NCBI RefSeq assembly: GCF_946463545.1 | Contig: NZ_OX296583.1 | Span: 310,001 to 374,000 of the forward strand | Source of the DNA: Methanothermococcus thermolithotrophicus DSM 2095 | Lineage (GTDB): Archaea; AGJL01; Methanococci; Methanococcales; Methanococcaceae | DNA length: 64,000 nt | Direction of reading: 5' to 3' | Shown here: one piece after another, positions 8,960-17,278 of the stretch | Numbering within the stretch: position 1 is the first letter of the stretch | How the letters are laid out: every line of letters begins with the position of its first letter | Program-made: the position numbers and the translations under genes | The notes under the pieces: model-generated | Database searches by the model: none | Told to the model about the DNA's origin: nothing | Seen by the model: only the letters and a program-made list of their open reading frames with translations

Positions 8960-9343
8960 ATGAAAACATTTAAAATATATCCGATAGGAAAAGTCGAACA
9001 ATTAAAAAACAGTACCGTACTAAACATCTTTGAAGAGTTTAAAGAAGGTTTAAACGGATTAAAAGAAGGAGAAAAGATTTTAATATTTTTGTGGTTTGAC
9101 AAAAGCGACACTCCAGATAAAAGAAAGATATTAAAAGTTCATCCAAAAGGAGACCCTGAAAATCCGATAAGGGGCGTATTTTCAACTAGGTCTCCAGTTA
9201 GGCCAAATCCAATAGGTGTTTATACAGTTAAAATCCTAAAAATAGATAATAATAAAATATTTGTTGATAAAATAGATGCCTTTGATGATACCCCAATAAT
9301 CGATATTAAAATATATAGCCGTTCTGCAATTAATGGCACTTAA
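8960..9343 (+). CDS. trmO: tRNA (N6-threonylcarbamoyladenosine37-N6)-methyltransferase, TrmO/TsaA family
   Basis: A 127-residue single-domain beta-barrel protein of the UPF0066/TsaA family. In bacteria TrmO methylates t6A37 in tRNA-Thr using S-adenosylmethionine. Family signature GVFSTRSPVRPNPIGVYTV lies at about residues 71-89, the YPIGKVE start at about 6-12 and the DAFDDTPIIDIKIY segment near the C-terminus. The start ATG at 8960 is preferred over an in-frame TTG at 8951, though no strong ribosome binding site is visible for either. Function in archaea is inferred from the family. Confidence 0.88.
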   Translation: MKTFKIYPIGKVEQLKNSTVLNIFEEFKEGLNGLKEGEKILIFLWFDKSDTPDKRKILKVHPKGDPENPIRGVFSTRSPVRPNPIGVYTVKILKIDNNKIFVDKIDAFDDTPIIDIKIYSRSAINGT

Positions 9344-9579
9344 AAATTTTTTAAATTTGAACAAAATCAAAAGTTTTGTGGCTCTTTGCTCACTTCGTTC
9401 GCTCCGATTAAATTAAAATCATGCTGAATATTTTAATTATAATTTAATGTAAATATTTATAATATCCATTCGCAGAACAACTATATTCCAAAGAATTGGA
9501 TAGCTGATTTTACCAGTTTTATTTTAATCGGTTAAATCATTAGTTTGAAGATATATCTAGAAAACTTTTGAGGTAGAAA
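9344..9579. other. Intergenic region with hairpin and a copy of a dispersed motif
   Basis: ACAAAA 9361-9366 pairs with TTTTGT 9374-9379. At 9389-9401 lies CTCACTTCGTTCG, whose reverse complement recurs exactly at 29662-29674. The remainder is AT-rich and should contain the mfnE promoter. Confidence 0.6.
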
Positions 9580-10209
9580 ATGCATCTAATAAAAATAGGT
9601 GGTAGCTTAACTTACTCGGTGAAAGAACTATTAAATGAGCTAAAAAATACAGATGAAGAGATAATAATTATCCCTGGCGGCGGGGATTTTGCCAATGTAG
9701 TTCGAAACCTTTATGAAAAAACTGAGTTAGATGAGACCGGAGCTCACAAAATTGCAACAGTATGCACAGACCTAATTGGAATGTATTTTTCCGAGGTATC
9801 GGGCATAAAAACAGCAGATAATCTGTTTGATGCAAAGAGAATTTTAAAGGATGAGGGAATTGTTATTGTTCTACCTTCAAAAATAGTTTTATCAACAGAT
9901 GAGCTCCCACATTCTTGGGATGTTACTTCTGACTCCATTGCTGCCTATGTCGCCAAGTTATTGAATTTAAACAGCTTGATTATAGCCACAGATGTTGATG
10001 GGATATATGATAGATATCCTGAAGGAAAACTATTAAATACTATAAATACAAAAGCCATTAAAGGTTTTACATCCGTAGATAAACACTTACCAAAACTTTT
10101 AATTAGATACAACATAGAATGTTTTGTGGTTAATGGGAAATATCCTGAAAGGATAAAAAATATCATGAGAAACATAGAAGATATATATACAAAAATAACT
10201 TTAGAATAA
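9580..10209 (+). CDS. mfnE: Amino acid kinase family protein, probable methanofuran biosynthesis kinase MfnE
   Basis: A 209-residue amino acid kinase-fold protein. MfnE of M. jannaschii (MJ0458) phosphorylates [5-(aminomethyl)furan-3-yl]methyl phosphate to the diphosphate, the activated furan joined to the tyramine part of methanofuran. Seen: the nucleotide-binding IKIGGSL at residues 5-11, IIIPGGGDFANVVR at about 29-42, HSWDVTSDSIAAYVA at about 112-126 (substrate/phosphate loop) and ATDVDGIYDRYP at about 138-149. Gene position just upstream of the zinc ribbon/EF-1beta pair matches the remembered M. jannaschii order, which supports the specific call over a generic uridylate or aspartate kinase. 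Confidence 0.82.
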   Translation: MHLIKIGGSLTYSVKELLNELKNTDEEIIIIPGGGDFANVVRNLYEKTELDETGAHKIATVCTDLIGMYFSEVSGIKTADNLFDAKRILKDEGIVIVLPSKIVLSTDELPHSWDVTSDSIAAYVAKLLNLNSLIIATDVDGIYDRYPEGKLLNTINTKAIKGFTSVDKHLPKLLIRYNIECFVVNGKYPERIKNIMRNIEDIYTKITLE

Positions 10210-10230
10210 TTAAAATTAGTCGGTGATAAA

Positions 10231-10395
10231 ATGAAATACAAATGTACATCATGCAGTGCCGAAATTGCTCCAAGAGAAAACGCTACTAGATTCCTGTGCC
10301 CAAACTGTGGGAAAGGAGAAATCGTAAGATGTGAAAAATGCAGAAAACTAAGCAACGTATACAAATGTCCTGTATGTGGATACGAAGGACCATAA
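10231..10395 (+). CDS. Small zinc ribbon protein (HVO_2753 type)
   Basis: A 54-residue protein with four CxxC pairs: CTSC, CPNC, CEKC and CPVC, all in short knuckles ([34 protein letters not shown]). This is the two-zinc-finger layout of the archaeal HVO_2753 family, usually encoded next to elongation factor 1-beta. The ATG follows GGTGATAAA and lies 21 bases after mfnE; EF-1beta follows 59 bases later. Proteins of this family affect growth and swarming in Haloferax, but a molecular role is not known, so none is assigned here beyond zinc binding. Confidence 0.9.
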   Translation: MKYKCTSCSAEIAPRENATRFLCPNCGKGEIVRCEKCRKLSNVYKCPVCGYEGP

Positions 10396-10454
10396 ATAAT
10401 ATAATATATTCTAAGTAATTACTAATTCCAATAATCCCTATAGATGGTGATATA

Positions 10455-10724
10455 ATGGCAAAAGTTCTCGTTAAAATAAAAGTTATGCCTGTAAGTCCTG
10501 AAGTTGATAAAGAAGCATTAAAGGAAAAAGTAAAAGAAACCGTAGAAAAGATGGACACATTGTGCAGAGGAATAAATGATGAACCTTTAGCATTTGGTTT
10601 GTACTCAATAAACGTTATGGTAGAAATGGAAGAAAAAGAAGGCGGAACAGAACCTATCGAAAACGCTTTAAATGAATTAGAAGATGTAGAAAGTGCTGAA
10701 GTTCTAGAGGTTTCACTTGCTTAA
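10455..10724 (+). CDS. ef1b: Translation elongation factor aEF-1beta
   Basis: An 89-residue protein matching the archaeal EF-1beta guanine nucleotide exchange domain, which recharges EF-1alpha with GTP. It begins with MAKVLVKIKVMPVSPEVDKEAL and contains EPLAFGLYSINVMVEMEEKEGGTEPIE (given as location, about residues 37-63), both characteristic. The ATG follows GGTGATATA. Its stop codon is followed at once by a large inverted repeat (10725-10780). Confidence 0.95.
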   Translation: MAKVLVKIKVMPVSPEVDKEALKEKVKETVEKMDTLCRGINDEPLAFGLYSINVMVEMEEKEGGTEPIENALNELEDVESAEVLEVSLA

Positions 10725-10780
10725 TGAAGCTATCTCAGACTAAAGATAATTCAAATTATATGTTTTGAGATATAGCTTCA
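10725..10780 (+). terminator. Large inverted repeat directly after the EF-1beta stop
   Basis: TGAAGCTAT 10725-10733 pairs with ATAGCTTCA 10772-10780, and CTCA 10734-10737 with TGAG 10766-10769, separated by a two-base bulge and a 28-base loop. It starts on the base after the stop codon. Likely a 3' end or processing structure. Confidence 0.5.
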
Positions 10781-10897
10781 TAACAAACCTTCGTATTTTT
10801 TTATGTGAAACCTCCTCGTTAACATCTTATTCTAATATATGTATTATAACATAATAATTGCCTTGTTTTAAGCAGGATTCCGGTTTTGTGGGGTATT

Positions 10898-11107
10898 ATG
10901 ATAAACTATATAAATAAGGTTAAGCAAATAAAAAAGGCTATTGAATATATGGAAGATAGAGGATATTCTATCAATGTGCGCCATAAAAATAATCCAATTT
11001 TAGAAGTTGGAAAAGTAAAAACCAACCCCATAATTAAAAACACGATAGGAAACGTAAAAATTCACTATCTAAATACAATGAAGGTTCTGTTAAAACTGAG
11101 GTATTAA
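10898..11107 (+). CDS. Small hypothetical protein before rpl22
   Basis: A 69-codon frame giving a basic, hydrophilic protein with a helical N-terminus (INYINKVKQIKKAIEYMEDRGYS) and no membrane segment or cysteine. I do not recognise it. The ATG lies after GGGGTATT, a moderate site, and the frame ends 19 bases before rpl22. Lysine-rich content and lack of internal out-of-frame competition favour a real gene, but it could be chance. Confidence 0.5.
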   Translation: MINYINKVKQIKKAIEYMEDRGYSINVRHKNNPILEVGKVKTNPIIKNTIGNVKIHYLNTMKVLLKLRY

Positions 11108-11126
11108 CCTATTGAGGTGAATGTAG

Positions 11127-11588
11127 ATGGCTAAATTAAAATACAAAATAGAAGCTGACCCTAAAAAAACCGCAAATGCTATGGGCAGGTCATTGAGAAT
11201 CTCAAGAAAACATTCAATTGAAATCTGCAGAAAATTAAATGGAATGAAATTAGACGATGCTATTGCTTTTTTAAAGAGAGTTATTGACTTAAAAGAGCCT
11301 GTACCATTCAAAAGACACGATAAAGATGTTCCACACAGAAAAGGTAAACTTGGATGGCATGCAGGAAGATTCCCACAAAAAGCTTCTGAAGAAATATTGA
11401 AAGTTTTAGACAATGCAAAGAAAAACGCAGAATACAAAGGTTTAAACACTGAAAAGTTAAGAATAAAACATATCTCATCAAACAAAGGATTTACAATAAA
11501 AAGATACATGCCAAGAGCATTTGGTAGAGCATCACCTAAATTCCAAGAAACAGTACACATTCAAGTTATATTAGAAGAATACCACTAA
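11127..11588 (+). CDS. rpl22: 50S ribosomal protein L22 (uL22)
   Basis: 153 residues. uL22 lines the exit tunnel and binds 23S rRNA. Seen: ANAMGRSLRISRKHSIEICR near the N-terminus, VPFKRHDKDVPHRKGK, GRFPQKASEEILKVL and the C-terminal KRYMPRAFGRASPKFQETVHIQVIL hook (location about residues 122-146). Start ATG follows GAGGTGAATGTAG. The upstream S10-operon genes (L3, L4, L23, L2, S19) are absent here, as remembered for M. jannaschii. Confidence 0.96.
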   Translation: MAKLKYKIEADPKKTANAMGRSLRISRKHSIEICRKLNGMKLDDAIAFLKRVIDLKEPVPFKRHDKDVPHRKGKLGWHAGRFPQKASEEILKVLDNAKKNAEYKGLNTEKLRIKHISSNKGFTIKRYMPRAFGRASPKFQETVHIQVILEEYH

Positions 11589-11609
11589 AAAAATTCCAGA
11601 GAACTGACA

Positions 11610-11691
11610 AAACGAGATTGTAGTCCACGAGATGTAATAACCGTTTGTTACACAAGATACAAACTCGTTTGGAAGCTCTACTTCCTAAACG
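11610..11691 (+). promoter_or_regulatory. Folded leader between rpl22 and rps3
   Basis: AAACGAG 11610-11616 can pair with CTCGTTT 11664-11670 across an inner GTAA/TTAC hairpin. A competing local hairpin pairs CGTTT 11666-11670 with AAACG 11687-11691 and GGAAG 11671-11675 with CTTCC 11681-11685, with one bulged T. The two folds share bases and exclude each other. They end ten bases before the rps3 ribosome binding site. Confidence 0.4.
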
Positions 11692-11708
11692 TTCAAAAAG
11701 GTGAAATA

Positions 11709-12335
11709 ATGATTGAAAGAACATTTGTAAATGAAAATGTTATGGAAACATTAGTTAATGAATACTTCAAACTTAAATTGATAAGAGCTGGATACAGCCA
11801 TATGGATGTAAAGAAAACACCTGTAGGAACAAGAATCACAGTTTACGCTGAAAAACCAGGTTTCGTTATCGGAAGAAAAGGAAGAATGGTAAAAGAATTA
11901 ACAGAAACACTTGAAAAAGAGTACTGTGTAGAAAACCCGCAAATTGAAGTTAAACAGGTAGAAAACCCAGACTTAGATCCTGAAGTTGTTGCACACAAAA
12001 TAGCATCATCCCTTGAAAGAGGAATGCACTTTAGAAGAGTGGCTCACTCAGCAGTGAGAAGAGTTATGAACGCTGGTGCAAAAGGTGTCGTTGTAATTAT
12101 CTCTGGAAAATTGACTGGGGAAAGAGCAAGAGTGGAAAAATTCATGGCAGGATACATGAAACACTGTGGAGAACCATCTGAAGTGCTCGTTAAAAAAGCC
12201 CACCAATTAGCTAAATTAAAACTCGGTGTAACTGGTGTTACTGTAAAAATAATGCCTCCTGATGTAGTCTTACCTGATGAAATCGTCATAAAAGGAGACG
12301 AAATCAAAGAAGTTGACGAAGTATTAGAAGAATAA
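11709..12335 (+). CDS. rps3: 30S ribosomal protein S3 (uS3)
   Basis: 208 residues. uS3 sits at the mRNA entry of the small subunit. The KH domain is clear ([19 protein letters not shown], about residues 50-68), followed by the S3 C-terminal domain with [22 protein letters not shown] and [16 protein letters not shown]. The ATG follows GGTGAAATA. Next gene rpl29 starts ten bases after its stop. Confidence 0.97.
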   Translation: MIERTFVNENVMETLVNEYFKLKLIRAGYSHMDVKKTPVGTRITVYAEKPGFVIGRKGRMVKELTETLEKEYCVENPQIEVKQVENPDLDPEVVAHKIASSLERGMHFRRVAHSAVRRVMNAGAKGVVVIISGKLTGERARVEKFMAGYMKHCGEPSEVLVKKAHQLAKLKLGVTGVTVKIMPPDVVLPDEIVIKGDEIKEVDEVLEE

Positions 12336-12345
12336 GGTGATTAAA

Positions 12346-12564
12346 ATGGCTATCCTAAGGACAAGTGAAATTAGAGAGTTATCTGTTCAAGAAATGAAAG
12401 AAAAGCTTGTAGAATTAAAGAAAGAATTAATGAAAGAAAATGTAAATAAAGCTACCGGCGGAGCTCCTTCGAACCCTGGTAAGGTTAAAGAACTTAAAAG
12501 AACAATTGCAAGAATTTTAACAATAATGAACGAGAAGAAAAAAGAAGAAACAGTAAATGCCTAA
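12346..12564 (+). CDS. rpl29: 50S ribosomal protein L29 (uL29)
   Basis: 72 residues forming the usual two-helix hairpin at the tunnel exit, a docking point for SRP and chaperones. Recognised by [19 protein letters not shown] and the [23 protein letters not shown] segment (about residues 38-60). ATG at 12346 follows GGTGATTAAA; an upstream GTG at 12337 is part of that binding site. Confidence 0.96.
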   Translation: MAILRTSEIRELSVQEMKEKLVELKKELMKENVNKATGGAPSNPGKVKELKRTIARILTIMNEKKKEETVNA

Positions 12565-12664
12565 CAAACCTAACAAAAATTTTAAATATCATAAAATGGC
12601 AAAGATATATCAATCTACTAAAAAAAGTATTTTGAAAAAGCCATATTAAGTGAGAGGTGCATTA

Positions 12665-12973
12665 ATGCCCGAAATTTGTCCAATATGTGGGTTACCAAAA
12701 GACCTGTGTGTATGTGAAGAAATTGCAAAAGAAGAGCAGAAAATAAAAGTATATGTTGCAAAAAGAAGATTTGGAAAATTGATGACCATAGTCGAAGGCT
12801 TTGATGCTGACTTAATCGATGTAAAAGATCTTGCTAAAAAATTAAAAGACATCTGTGCCTGTGGTGGAACTGTAAAGAAAGATTCAATTGAACTTCAGGG
12901 AGACCATAGAAGAAAAGTTGAAGAAACCTTGGTTAAAATGGGTTTCTCAAAAGATATGATTGACGTTAGATAA
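12665..12973 (+). CDS. Translation initiation factor aIF1 (SUI1 family)
   Basis: 102 residues. The SUI1 fold helps start codon selection and initiator tRNA positioning. The N-terminus carries a small CxxC-x4-CxC zinc element ([13 protein letters not shown]), typical of archaeal SUI1, then [39 protein letters not shown] (location about residues 55-74) and [17 protein letters not shown]. Start ATG follows GAGGTGCATTA. Encoded between rpl29 and the RNase P subunit gene, the usual place in Methanococcales. Confidence 0.93.
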   Translation: MPEICPICGLPKDLCVCEEIAKEEQKIKVYVAKRRFGKLMTIVEGFDADLIDVKDLAKKLKDICACGGTVKKDSIELQGDHRRKVEETLVKMGFSKDMIDVR

Positions 12974-13004
12974 TTTATTCATATTTTATTTAATTATAAA
13001 TATA

Positions 13005-13058
13005 GGGCTTGAGGATACCTGATGGTACACCCTCGTGCCCTTTGGGTAGGGGACACCC
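13005..13058 (+). promoter_or_regulatory. Strongly folded leader ending on the Rpp29 start codon
   Basis: Hairpin A: GGGC 13005-13008 with GCCC 13037-13040, GAGG 13011-13014 with CCTC 13031-13034, TACC 13016-13019 with GGTA 13024-13027, loop TGAT. Hairpin B: GGGT 13044-13047 with ACCC 13055-13058, the base before ATG. The only purine-rich ribosome binding candidate (AGGGGA, 13048-13053) lies in the loop of hairpin B. GTGCCC 13035-13040 could alternatively pair toward GGG..CAC in hairpin B. This GC-rich block is unlike the AT-rich spacers around it and suggests translational control. Confidence 0.5.
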
Positions 13059-13355
13059 ATGATAACACCACAAAATATAATAAGACATGAACTAATTGGG
13101 TTAGATGTTGAGATTGTAAAATCCACTAACCCAAGTTTAATCGGTACAAAGGGTAGAGTAATTGACGAAACTAGAAATACATTAGTTGTTGAAAAATCAA
13201 ACGGTAAAGAAATAGTAATTCCTAAAGATATTGCGACATTTAGATTTAAATTAAAAAATGATGAATTAATCAAAGTCGATGTCAACGGAAAACTCCTAAT
13301 TGGAAGACCTGAAGACAGGTTAAAAAGAAAGATAAAACAACTCTACCCATACTAA
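13059..13355 (+). CDS. rnp1: RNase P protein component 1 (Rpp29/POP4 family)
   Basis: 98 residues. Archaeal Rpp29 is an Sm-like beta-barrel that pairs with Rpp21 on the RNase P RNA, for 5' maturation of tRNA. Family segments: NIIRHELIGLDVEIVKSTNPSLIG (location about residues 6-29), GTKGRVIDETRNTLVVE, KDIATFRFKL and the end LIGRPEDRLKRKIK. Encoded between SUI1 and rps17. Its leader is highly structured. A HARP-type protein-only RNase P homologue is also encoded in this window at 61691. Confidence 0.94.
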   Translation: MITPQNIIRHELIGLDVEIVKSTNPSLIGTKGRVIDETRNTLVVEKSNGKEIVIPKDIATFRFKLKNDELIKVDVNGKLLIGRPEDRLKRKIKQLYPY

Positions 13356-13506
13356 CGATATAAAACTATTTTGAAGGTCCCCATAAAAAATAACAAATGG
13401 TCAATTAAATAGTTACCACCATGTCAAAAATATTATATACTTATGATTATTAATTAATCTGAAACTCTTTATAAAATATTCAACAGCTCATATTGGAGGT
13501 ATGGTT

Positions 13507-13854
13507 ATGAAAAACATAGGGATAGATGTAAAATCTCCTGAAAATGTTTGCGATGATGTTAACTGTCCTTTCCACGGTAAACTATCCGTAAGAGGACAGA
13601 CATTTGAAGGTATCGTAGCTAGCGACAAAGGACACAACACAGTTGTTATCAAAAGAGAAGTTGTAAGTTACATTCCAAAATATGAAAGATACGAAAAGAG
13701 AACAGCCACCATGGTTGCACACAACCCACCTTGTATAAATGCAAAGGTAGGTGACATAATAAAAATTATGGAATGTAGACCCATAAGTAAAACAAAATCA
13801 TTCGTTGTTGTTGAAAAATTAGGTCATGACGTATTTGCGGAAGAAGAACAATAA
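13507..13854 (+). CDS. rps17: 30S ribosomal protein S17 (uS17)
   Basis: 115 residues, an OB-fold protein binding 16S rRNA. Seen: CPFHGKLSVRGQTFEGIV, VVIKREVVSYIPKYERYEKRTATM and HNPPCINAKVGDIIKIMECRPISKTKSFVVVE (locations only). Start taken at the second ATG (13507), because GGAGGT at 13495-13500 directly abuts the first ATG (13501) and has normal spacing to the second. Confidence 0.96.
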   Translation: MKNIGIDVKSPENVCDDVNCPFHGKLSVRGQTFEGIVASDKGHNTVVIKREVVSYIPKYERYEKRTATMVAHNPPCINAKVGDIIKIMECRPISKTKSFVVVEKLGHDVFAEEEQ

Positions 13855-13875
13855 TTCCTTTAAAAGGTGAAATAT

Positions 13876-14274
13876 ATGAAAGGATTAGGCTCAAATGTTG
13901 TGAGATCACTACCTAACGGTGCAAGACTGTTTTGTGCTGACAACACAGGTGCAAAGGAATTAGAGATCATTGCAGTTAAAAACTACAAAGGAGTAGCAAG
14001 AAGATTACCTTCAGGTGGAGTCGGAGATATGGTCTTTGTTTCAGTTAAAAAAGGTACACCTGAAATGAGAAAACAAGTTTTACCTGCAATCATCATAAGA
14101 CAGAAGAAAGAATACAGAAGAGCTGACGGTTCAAGAGTTAAATTTGAAGATAACGCTGCAGTAATTGTAACACCGGATGGAAACCCAAAAGGTTCAGAAA
14201 TCAAAGGGCCAGTTTCAAAAGAAGCTGCTGAAAGATGGCCTGGTGTATCAAGATTAGCTAAAATAATTCACTAA
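13876..14274 (+). CDS. rpl14: 50S ribosomal protein L14 (uL14)
   Basis: 132 residues. uL14 lies at the subunit interface and in archaea binds aIF6. Seen: [55 protein letters not shown] (location about residues 50-85) and [20 protein letters not shown] follows AAAAGGTGAAATAT. Confidence 0.97.
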   Translation: MKGLGSNVVRSLPNGARLFCADNTGAKELEIIAVKNYKGVARRLPSGGVGDMVFVSVKKGTPEMRKQVLPAIIIRQKKEYRRADGSRVKFEDNAAVIVTPDGNPKGSEIKGPVSKEAAERWPGVSRLAKIIH

Positions 14275-14311
14275 ATATTAAATTGAGATTTTAGTTTTCA
14301 AATTCTCACAA

Positions 14312-14332
14312 TAAAATCGCTCTGCGATTTTA
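14312..14332. repeat. Nine-pair hairpin between rpl14 and rpl24
   Basis: TAAAATCGC 14312-14320 pairs perfectly with GCGATTTTA 14324-14332 around a three-base loop. One of many short near-perfect hairpins scattered in spacers of this window. Confidence 0.6.
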
Positions 14333-14383
14333 AGTTTTATAGTGGGATTTCTAATTTCCTCATTAACACTTGAAGGTGAAATG

Positions 14384-14743
14384 ATGGTTTTGACAAAATC
14401 AAAACAACCAAGAAAACAAAGAAAGGCGCTTTATAATGCACCATTACACCTAAGAAACAGATTAATGTCCGCCATGTTATCAAAAGAATTGAAAGAAAAG
14501 TATAACAAAAACGCTCTCCCGGTTAGAAAAGGAGATGTGGTAAAAGTCCTAAGAGGAAGCTTCAAAGGTGTTGAAGGAGAAGTAACTAAAGTAATGTACA
14601 AATCATACAGAATATATGTTGAAGGAGTACTTAACAAAAAACAGGATGGAAAAGAAACCCCTTACCCAATTCATCCCTCAAATGTCATGATAGTAAAGTT
14701 GGATGAATCAGACGAAAAGAGGTTTAAAAACTTAAATAACTAA
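14384..14743 (+). CDS. rpl24: 50S ribosomal protein L24 (uL24)
   Basis: 119 residues, KOW-domain protein that starts large subunit assembly. Seen: [41 protein letters not shown] (KOW, about residues 46-67) and [12 protein letters not shown]. Two adjacent ATGs exist at 14381 and 14384; the second keeps the spacing to GGTGA seen in neighbouring genes. Confidence 0.95.
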   Translation: MVLTKSKQPRKQRKALYNAPLHLRNRLMSAMLSKELKEKYNKNALPVRKGDVVKVLRGSFKGVEGEVTKVMYKSYRIYVEGVLNKKQDGKETPYPIHPSNVMIVKLDESDEKRFKNLNN

Positions 14744-14754
14744 GAGGTGTGAGC

Positions 14755-15489
14755 ATGGCAAATAAAGGACCTAGGAAACATCTAAAAAGATTAGCCGCTC
14801 CAGTAAACTGGCAACTTCCAAGAAAGGTTAAAAAATTCACTGTAAGACCATCAGCAGGTCCACACTCAATGGATAAATCATTACCATTATTATTGGTTGT
14901 TAGAGACATTTTGAAATATGCTGACAACGCAAGAGAAGCAAAAAAAATTATCAAAATGGGTAAAATATTAATCGATGGCAGAAAAAGAAAAGAATACAAA
15001 CACCCTACCGGTTTAATGGATGTTTTATCAATACCTGACACAGAAGAAAACTTTTTAGTTCTCTTAGATGAAAAAGGTAGAATCACATTAAAGAAAACCG
15101 ATAAAAATAATGTAAAATTGTGTAAAATAAACAATAAAACAGTAATCAAAGGAGGGCACATACAGCTAAACCTCCATGATGGAAGAAACCATATTGTAAA
15201 ATTAGCTGACGCTACAAAAGCTGAAGAAGATGTTTACAAAACTGGAGACAGTGTTTTAATCTCAATTCCAGAGCAAGACATAGTAGGCCATGTTTCTTTC
15301 GAAGAAGGAAAATTGGCATACATTACCGGTGGTAAACACGTCGGCGAATTTGCAAAAATCGTAGAAATAGAAAAGAGAAAATTATACCCAGACATTATAA
15401 CACTAGAAAACAAAGACGGAGAAAAATTCAAAACAGTTAGAGATCATGTCTTTGTGGTTGGTGATGACGAACCAGTTATCACAATGTAA
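14755..15489 (+). CDS. rps4e: 30S ribosomal protein S4e (eS4)
   Basis: 244 residues; archaeal/eukaryotic-specific small subunit protein. Seen: GPRKHLKRLAAPVNWQLPRK at the N-terminus, an S4 RNA-binding segment near residues 40-100 (KIIKMGKILIDGRKRKEYKHP) and the KOW-containing C-terminus ITGGKHVGEFAKI. ATG at 14755 follows GAGGTGTGAGC; an upstream GTG overlaps that site. Confidence 0.96.
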   Translation: MANKGPRKHLKRLAAPVNWQLPRKVKKFTVRPSAGPHSMDKSLPLLLVVRDILKYADNAREAKKIIKMGKILIDGRKRKEYKHPTGLMDVLSIPDTEENFLVLLDEKGRITLKKTDKNNVKLCKINNKTVIKGGHIQLNLHDGRNHIVKLADATKAEEDVYKTGDSVLISIPEQDIVGHVSFEEGKLAYITGGKHVGEFAKIVEIEKRKLYPDIITLENKDGEKFKTVRDHVFVVGDDEPVITM

Positions 15490-15519
15490 AAATCATAAAA
15501 TAATTTAGGAGGACGAAAC

Positions 15520-16062
15520 ATGTCATTCCAAGAAATCTGGGAAAAAGAACCCATGAAAAGGCCAAGAATAGAAAAAGTAACTGTTAACTTTGGAGTTGGC
15601 GAAGCTGGAGATAGATTAACAATTGGTGCTAAAGTTATCGAAGAAATCACAGGTCAAAAACCTGTTAGAACCTTGGCAAAACAGACAAACCCTGCATTTG
15701 GTATTAGAAAAAAATTACCAATTGGACTAAAAGTTACATTAAGAGGTAAAAAAGCTGAAGAATTCTTGAAAAATGCATTTATTGCATTTAAAGCTTCAGG
15801 AAAAACACTCTTTTCAAGATCATTCGATAACAGAGGAAACTTCTCATTTGGTGTTCCAGAACACATAGACTTCCCAGGACAAAAGTACGATCCTTCAGTT
15901 GGAGTTTACGGTATGGATATCTGCGTAACTTTAGACAAGCCAGGGTACAGGGTTAAAAGAAGAAAGCTAAAAAGAAGTAGATTACCTGGAAGACACTTAG
16001 TTACAAAAGAAGAAGCTATCGAGTATATAAAAACAAAATTCGAAGTTGATATTGAAGAATAA
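15520..16062 (+). CDS. rpl5: 50S ribosomal protein L5 (uL5)
   Basis: 180 residues, binds 5S rRNA in the central protuberance. Seen: RPRIEKVTVNFGVGEAGDRL, KQTNPAFGIRKKLPIGLKVTLRG, NFSFGVPEHIDFPGQKYDP and GMDICVTLDKPGYRVKRRK. ATG follows TAGGAGGACGAAAC, a strong site. Confidence 0.97.
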   Translation: MSFQEIWEKEPMKRPRIEKVTVNFGVGEAGDRLTIGAKVIEEITGQKPVRTLAKQTNPAFGIRKKLPIGLKVTLRGKKAEEFLKNAFIAFKASGKTLFSRSFDNRGNFSFGVPEHIDFPGQKYDPSVGVYGMDICVTLDKPGYRVKRRKLKRSRLPGRHLVTKEEAIEYIKTKFEVDIEE

Positions 16063-16134
16063 ACATCAACAGGATTCAAATTCCCAATATTTGGATTAAT
16101 AACTAAATAGGTTATTACACATAAAGGTGAAAAT

Positions 16135-16296
16135 ATGACAAAAGCACCATTTAAGAAAAAATACGGATACGGTTCTAAAGTATGCAAAAGATGCGGAAGA
16201 AAAGGACCGGGAATTATTAGAAAATACGGACTTAACTTATGCAGACAATGCTTTAGAGAATTAGCACCAAAATTAGGATTTAAAAAATACGATTAG
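16135..16296 (+). CDS. rps14: 30S ribosomal protein S14 (uS14), zinc-binding form
   Basis: 53 residues with four cysteines, VCKRCGRKG and LCRQCFRE, the zinc-ribbon form of uS14, which contacts the small-subunit head. Ends [14 protein letters not shown] as in other archaea. ATG follows AAAGGTGAAAAT; the stop overlaps the GGAGGT site of rps8. Confidence 0.96.
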   Translation: MTKAPFKKKYGYGSKVCKRCGRKGPGIIRKYGLNLCRQCFRELAPKLGFKKYD

Positions 16297-16307
16297 GAGG
16301 TATCAGC

Positions 16308-16700
16308 ATGAGTTTAATGGACCCACTTGCAAACGCCTTAAACCATATATCCAACTGTGAAGGAGTGGGAAAAAGCGTGGCATATGTAAAGCCAGCTTCA
16401 AAGCTCATTGGTAGAGTATTAAATGTTATGCAAGACCACGGATATATTGGAAACTTTGAGTATATCGAAGATGGAAGAGCAGGGATTTACAAAGTAGAAC
16501 TAATTGGTCAAATAAACAAATGTGGAGCTGTTAAGCCAAGATACGCTGTTAAGAAACAAGAATTTGAAAAATTTGAAAAAAGATACTTACCTGCTAAAGG
16601 TTTCGGATTATTAATCGTAAGTACACCAAAAGGTTTAATGACACACGACGAAGCCAAGAATCAGGGATTAGGTGGAAGATTAATATCCTACGTATTCTAA
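16308..16700 (+). CDS. rps8: 30S ribosomal protein S8 (uS8)
   Basis: 130 residues; binds helix 21 of 16S rRNA. Seen: [39 protein letters not shown] and the C-terminal [18 protein letters not shown] with the uS8 signature. ATG follows TAGGAGGTATCAGC. Confidence 0.97.
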   Translation: MSLMDPLANALNHISNCEGVGKSVAYVKPASKLIGRVLNVMQDHGYIGNFEYIEDGRAGIYKVELIGQINKCGAVKPRYAVKKQEFEKFEKRYLPAKGFGLLIVSTPKGLMTHDEAKNQGLGGRLISYVF

Positions 16701-16729
16701 GGACCAAACACTTTTTGGAGGTATTAATT

Positions 16730-17278
16730 ATGCCAGTCGCAGCAATAATGAGGGAGGAAATTGATATCCCTGAAAATGTCTCTGTCGATATAAACGGCAG
16801 TGAAGTTGTTGTTAAATCAGGCGGAACAGAACTTAGAAGAGAACTTTCTTACCCAAACATTGTCATAAAAAAAGAAGAAAATAAAGTAGTTATAGAAAGT
16901 ACCTTCCCAAGAAAAAAACAGGCTGCCATGATAGGAACATACAGGGCACATATTCAAAACATGATCAAAGGAGTTACAGAAGGCTTTGAATACAAATTAA
17001 AAATAAGATATGCCCACTTCCCTATGAAAGTTAGTGTTAAAGGTAATGAAGTAATTATAGACAACTTCTTAGGGGAAAAATTCCCGAGAAAAGCAAAAGT
17101 CATGGAAGGAACCAAAGTCAAAGTCAGCGGTGAGGATGTTATTGTTACAGGGGCTGACAAAGAAAAAGTAGGGCAAACTGCTGCAAACATAGAACAGGCC
17201 ACAAAAGTCAAAGGAAGGGACATTAGAGTATTCCAGGACGGAATTTACATCGTAGAAAAAGCTGGAAAAGTATTGTAA
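16730..17278 (+). CDS. rpl6: 50S ribosomal protein L6 (uL6)
   Basis: 182 residues, two repeated domains near the factor-binding site. Seen: [38 protein letters not shown] and [20 protein letters not shown]. Start at the ATG after GGAGGTATTAATT; an in-frame upstream TTG at 16715 precedes that site and is unlikely. Confidence 0.97.
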   Translation: MPVAAIMREEIDIPENVSVDINGSEVVVKSGGTELRRELSYPNIVIKKEENKVVIESTFPRKKQAAMIGTYRAHIQNMIKGVTEGFEYKLKIRYAHFPMKVSVKGNEVIIDNFLGEKFPRKAKVMEGTKVKVSGEDVIVTGADKEKVGQTAANIEQATKVKGRDIRVFQDGIYIVEKAGKVL

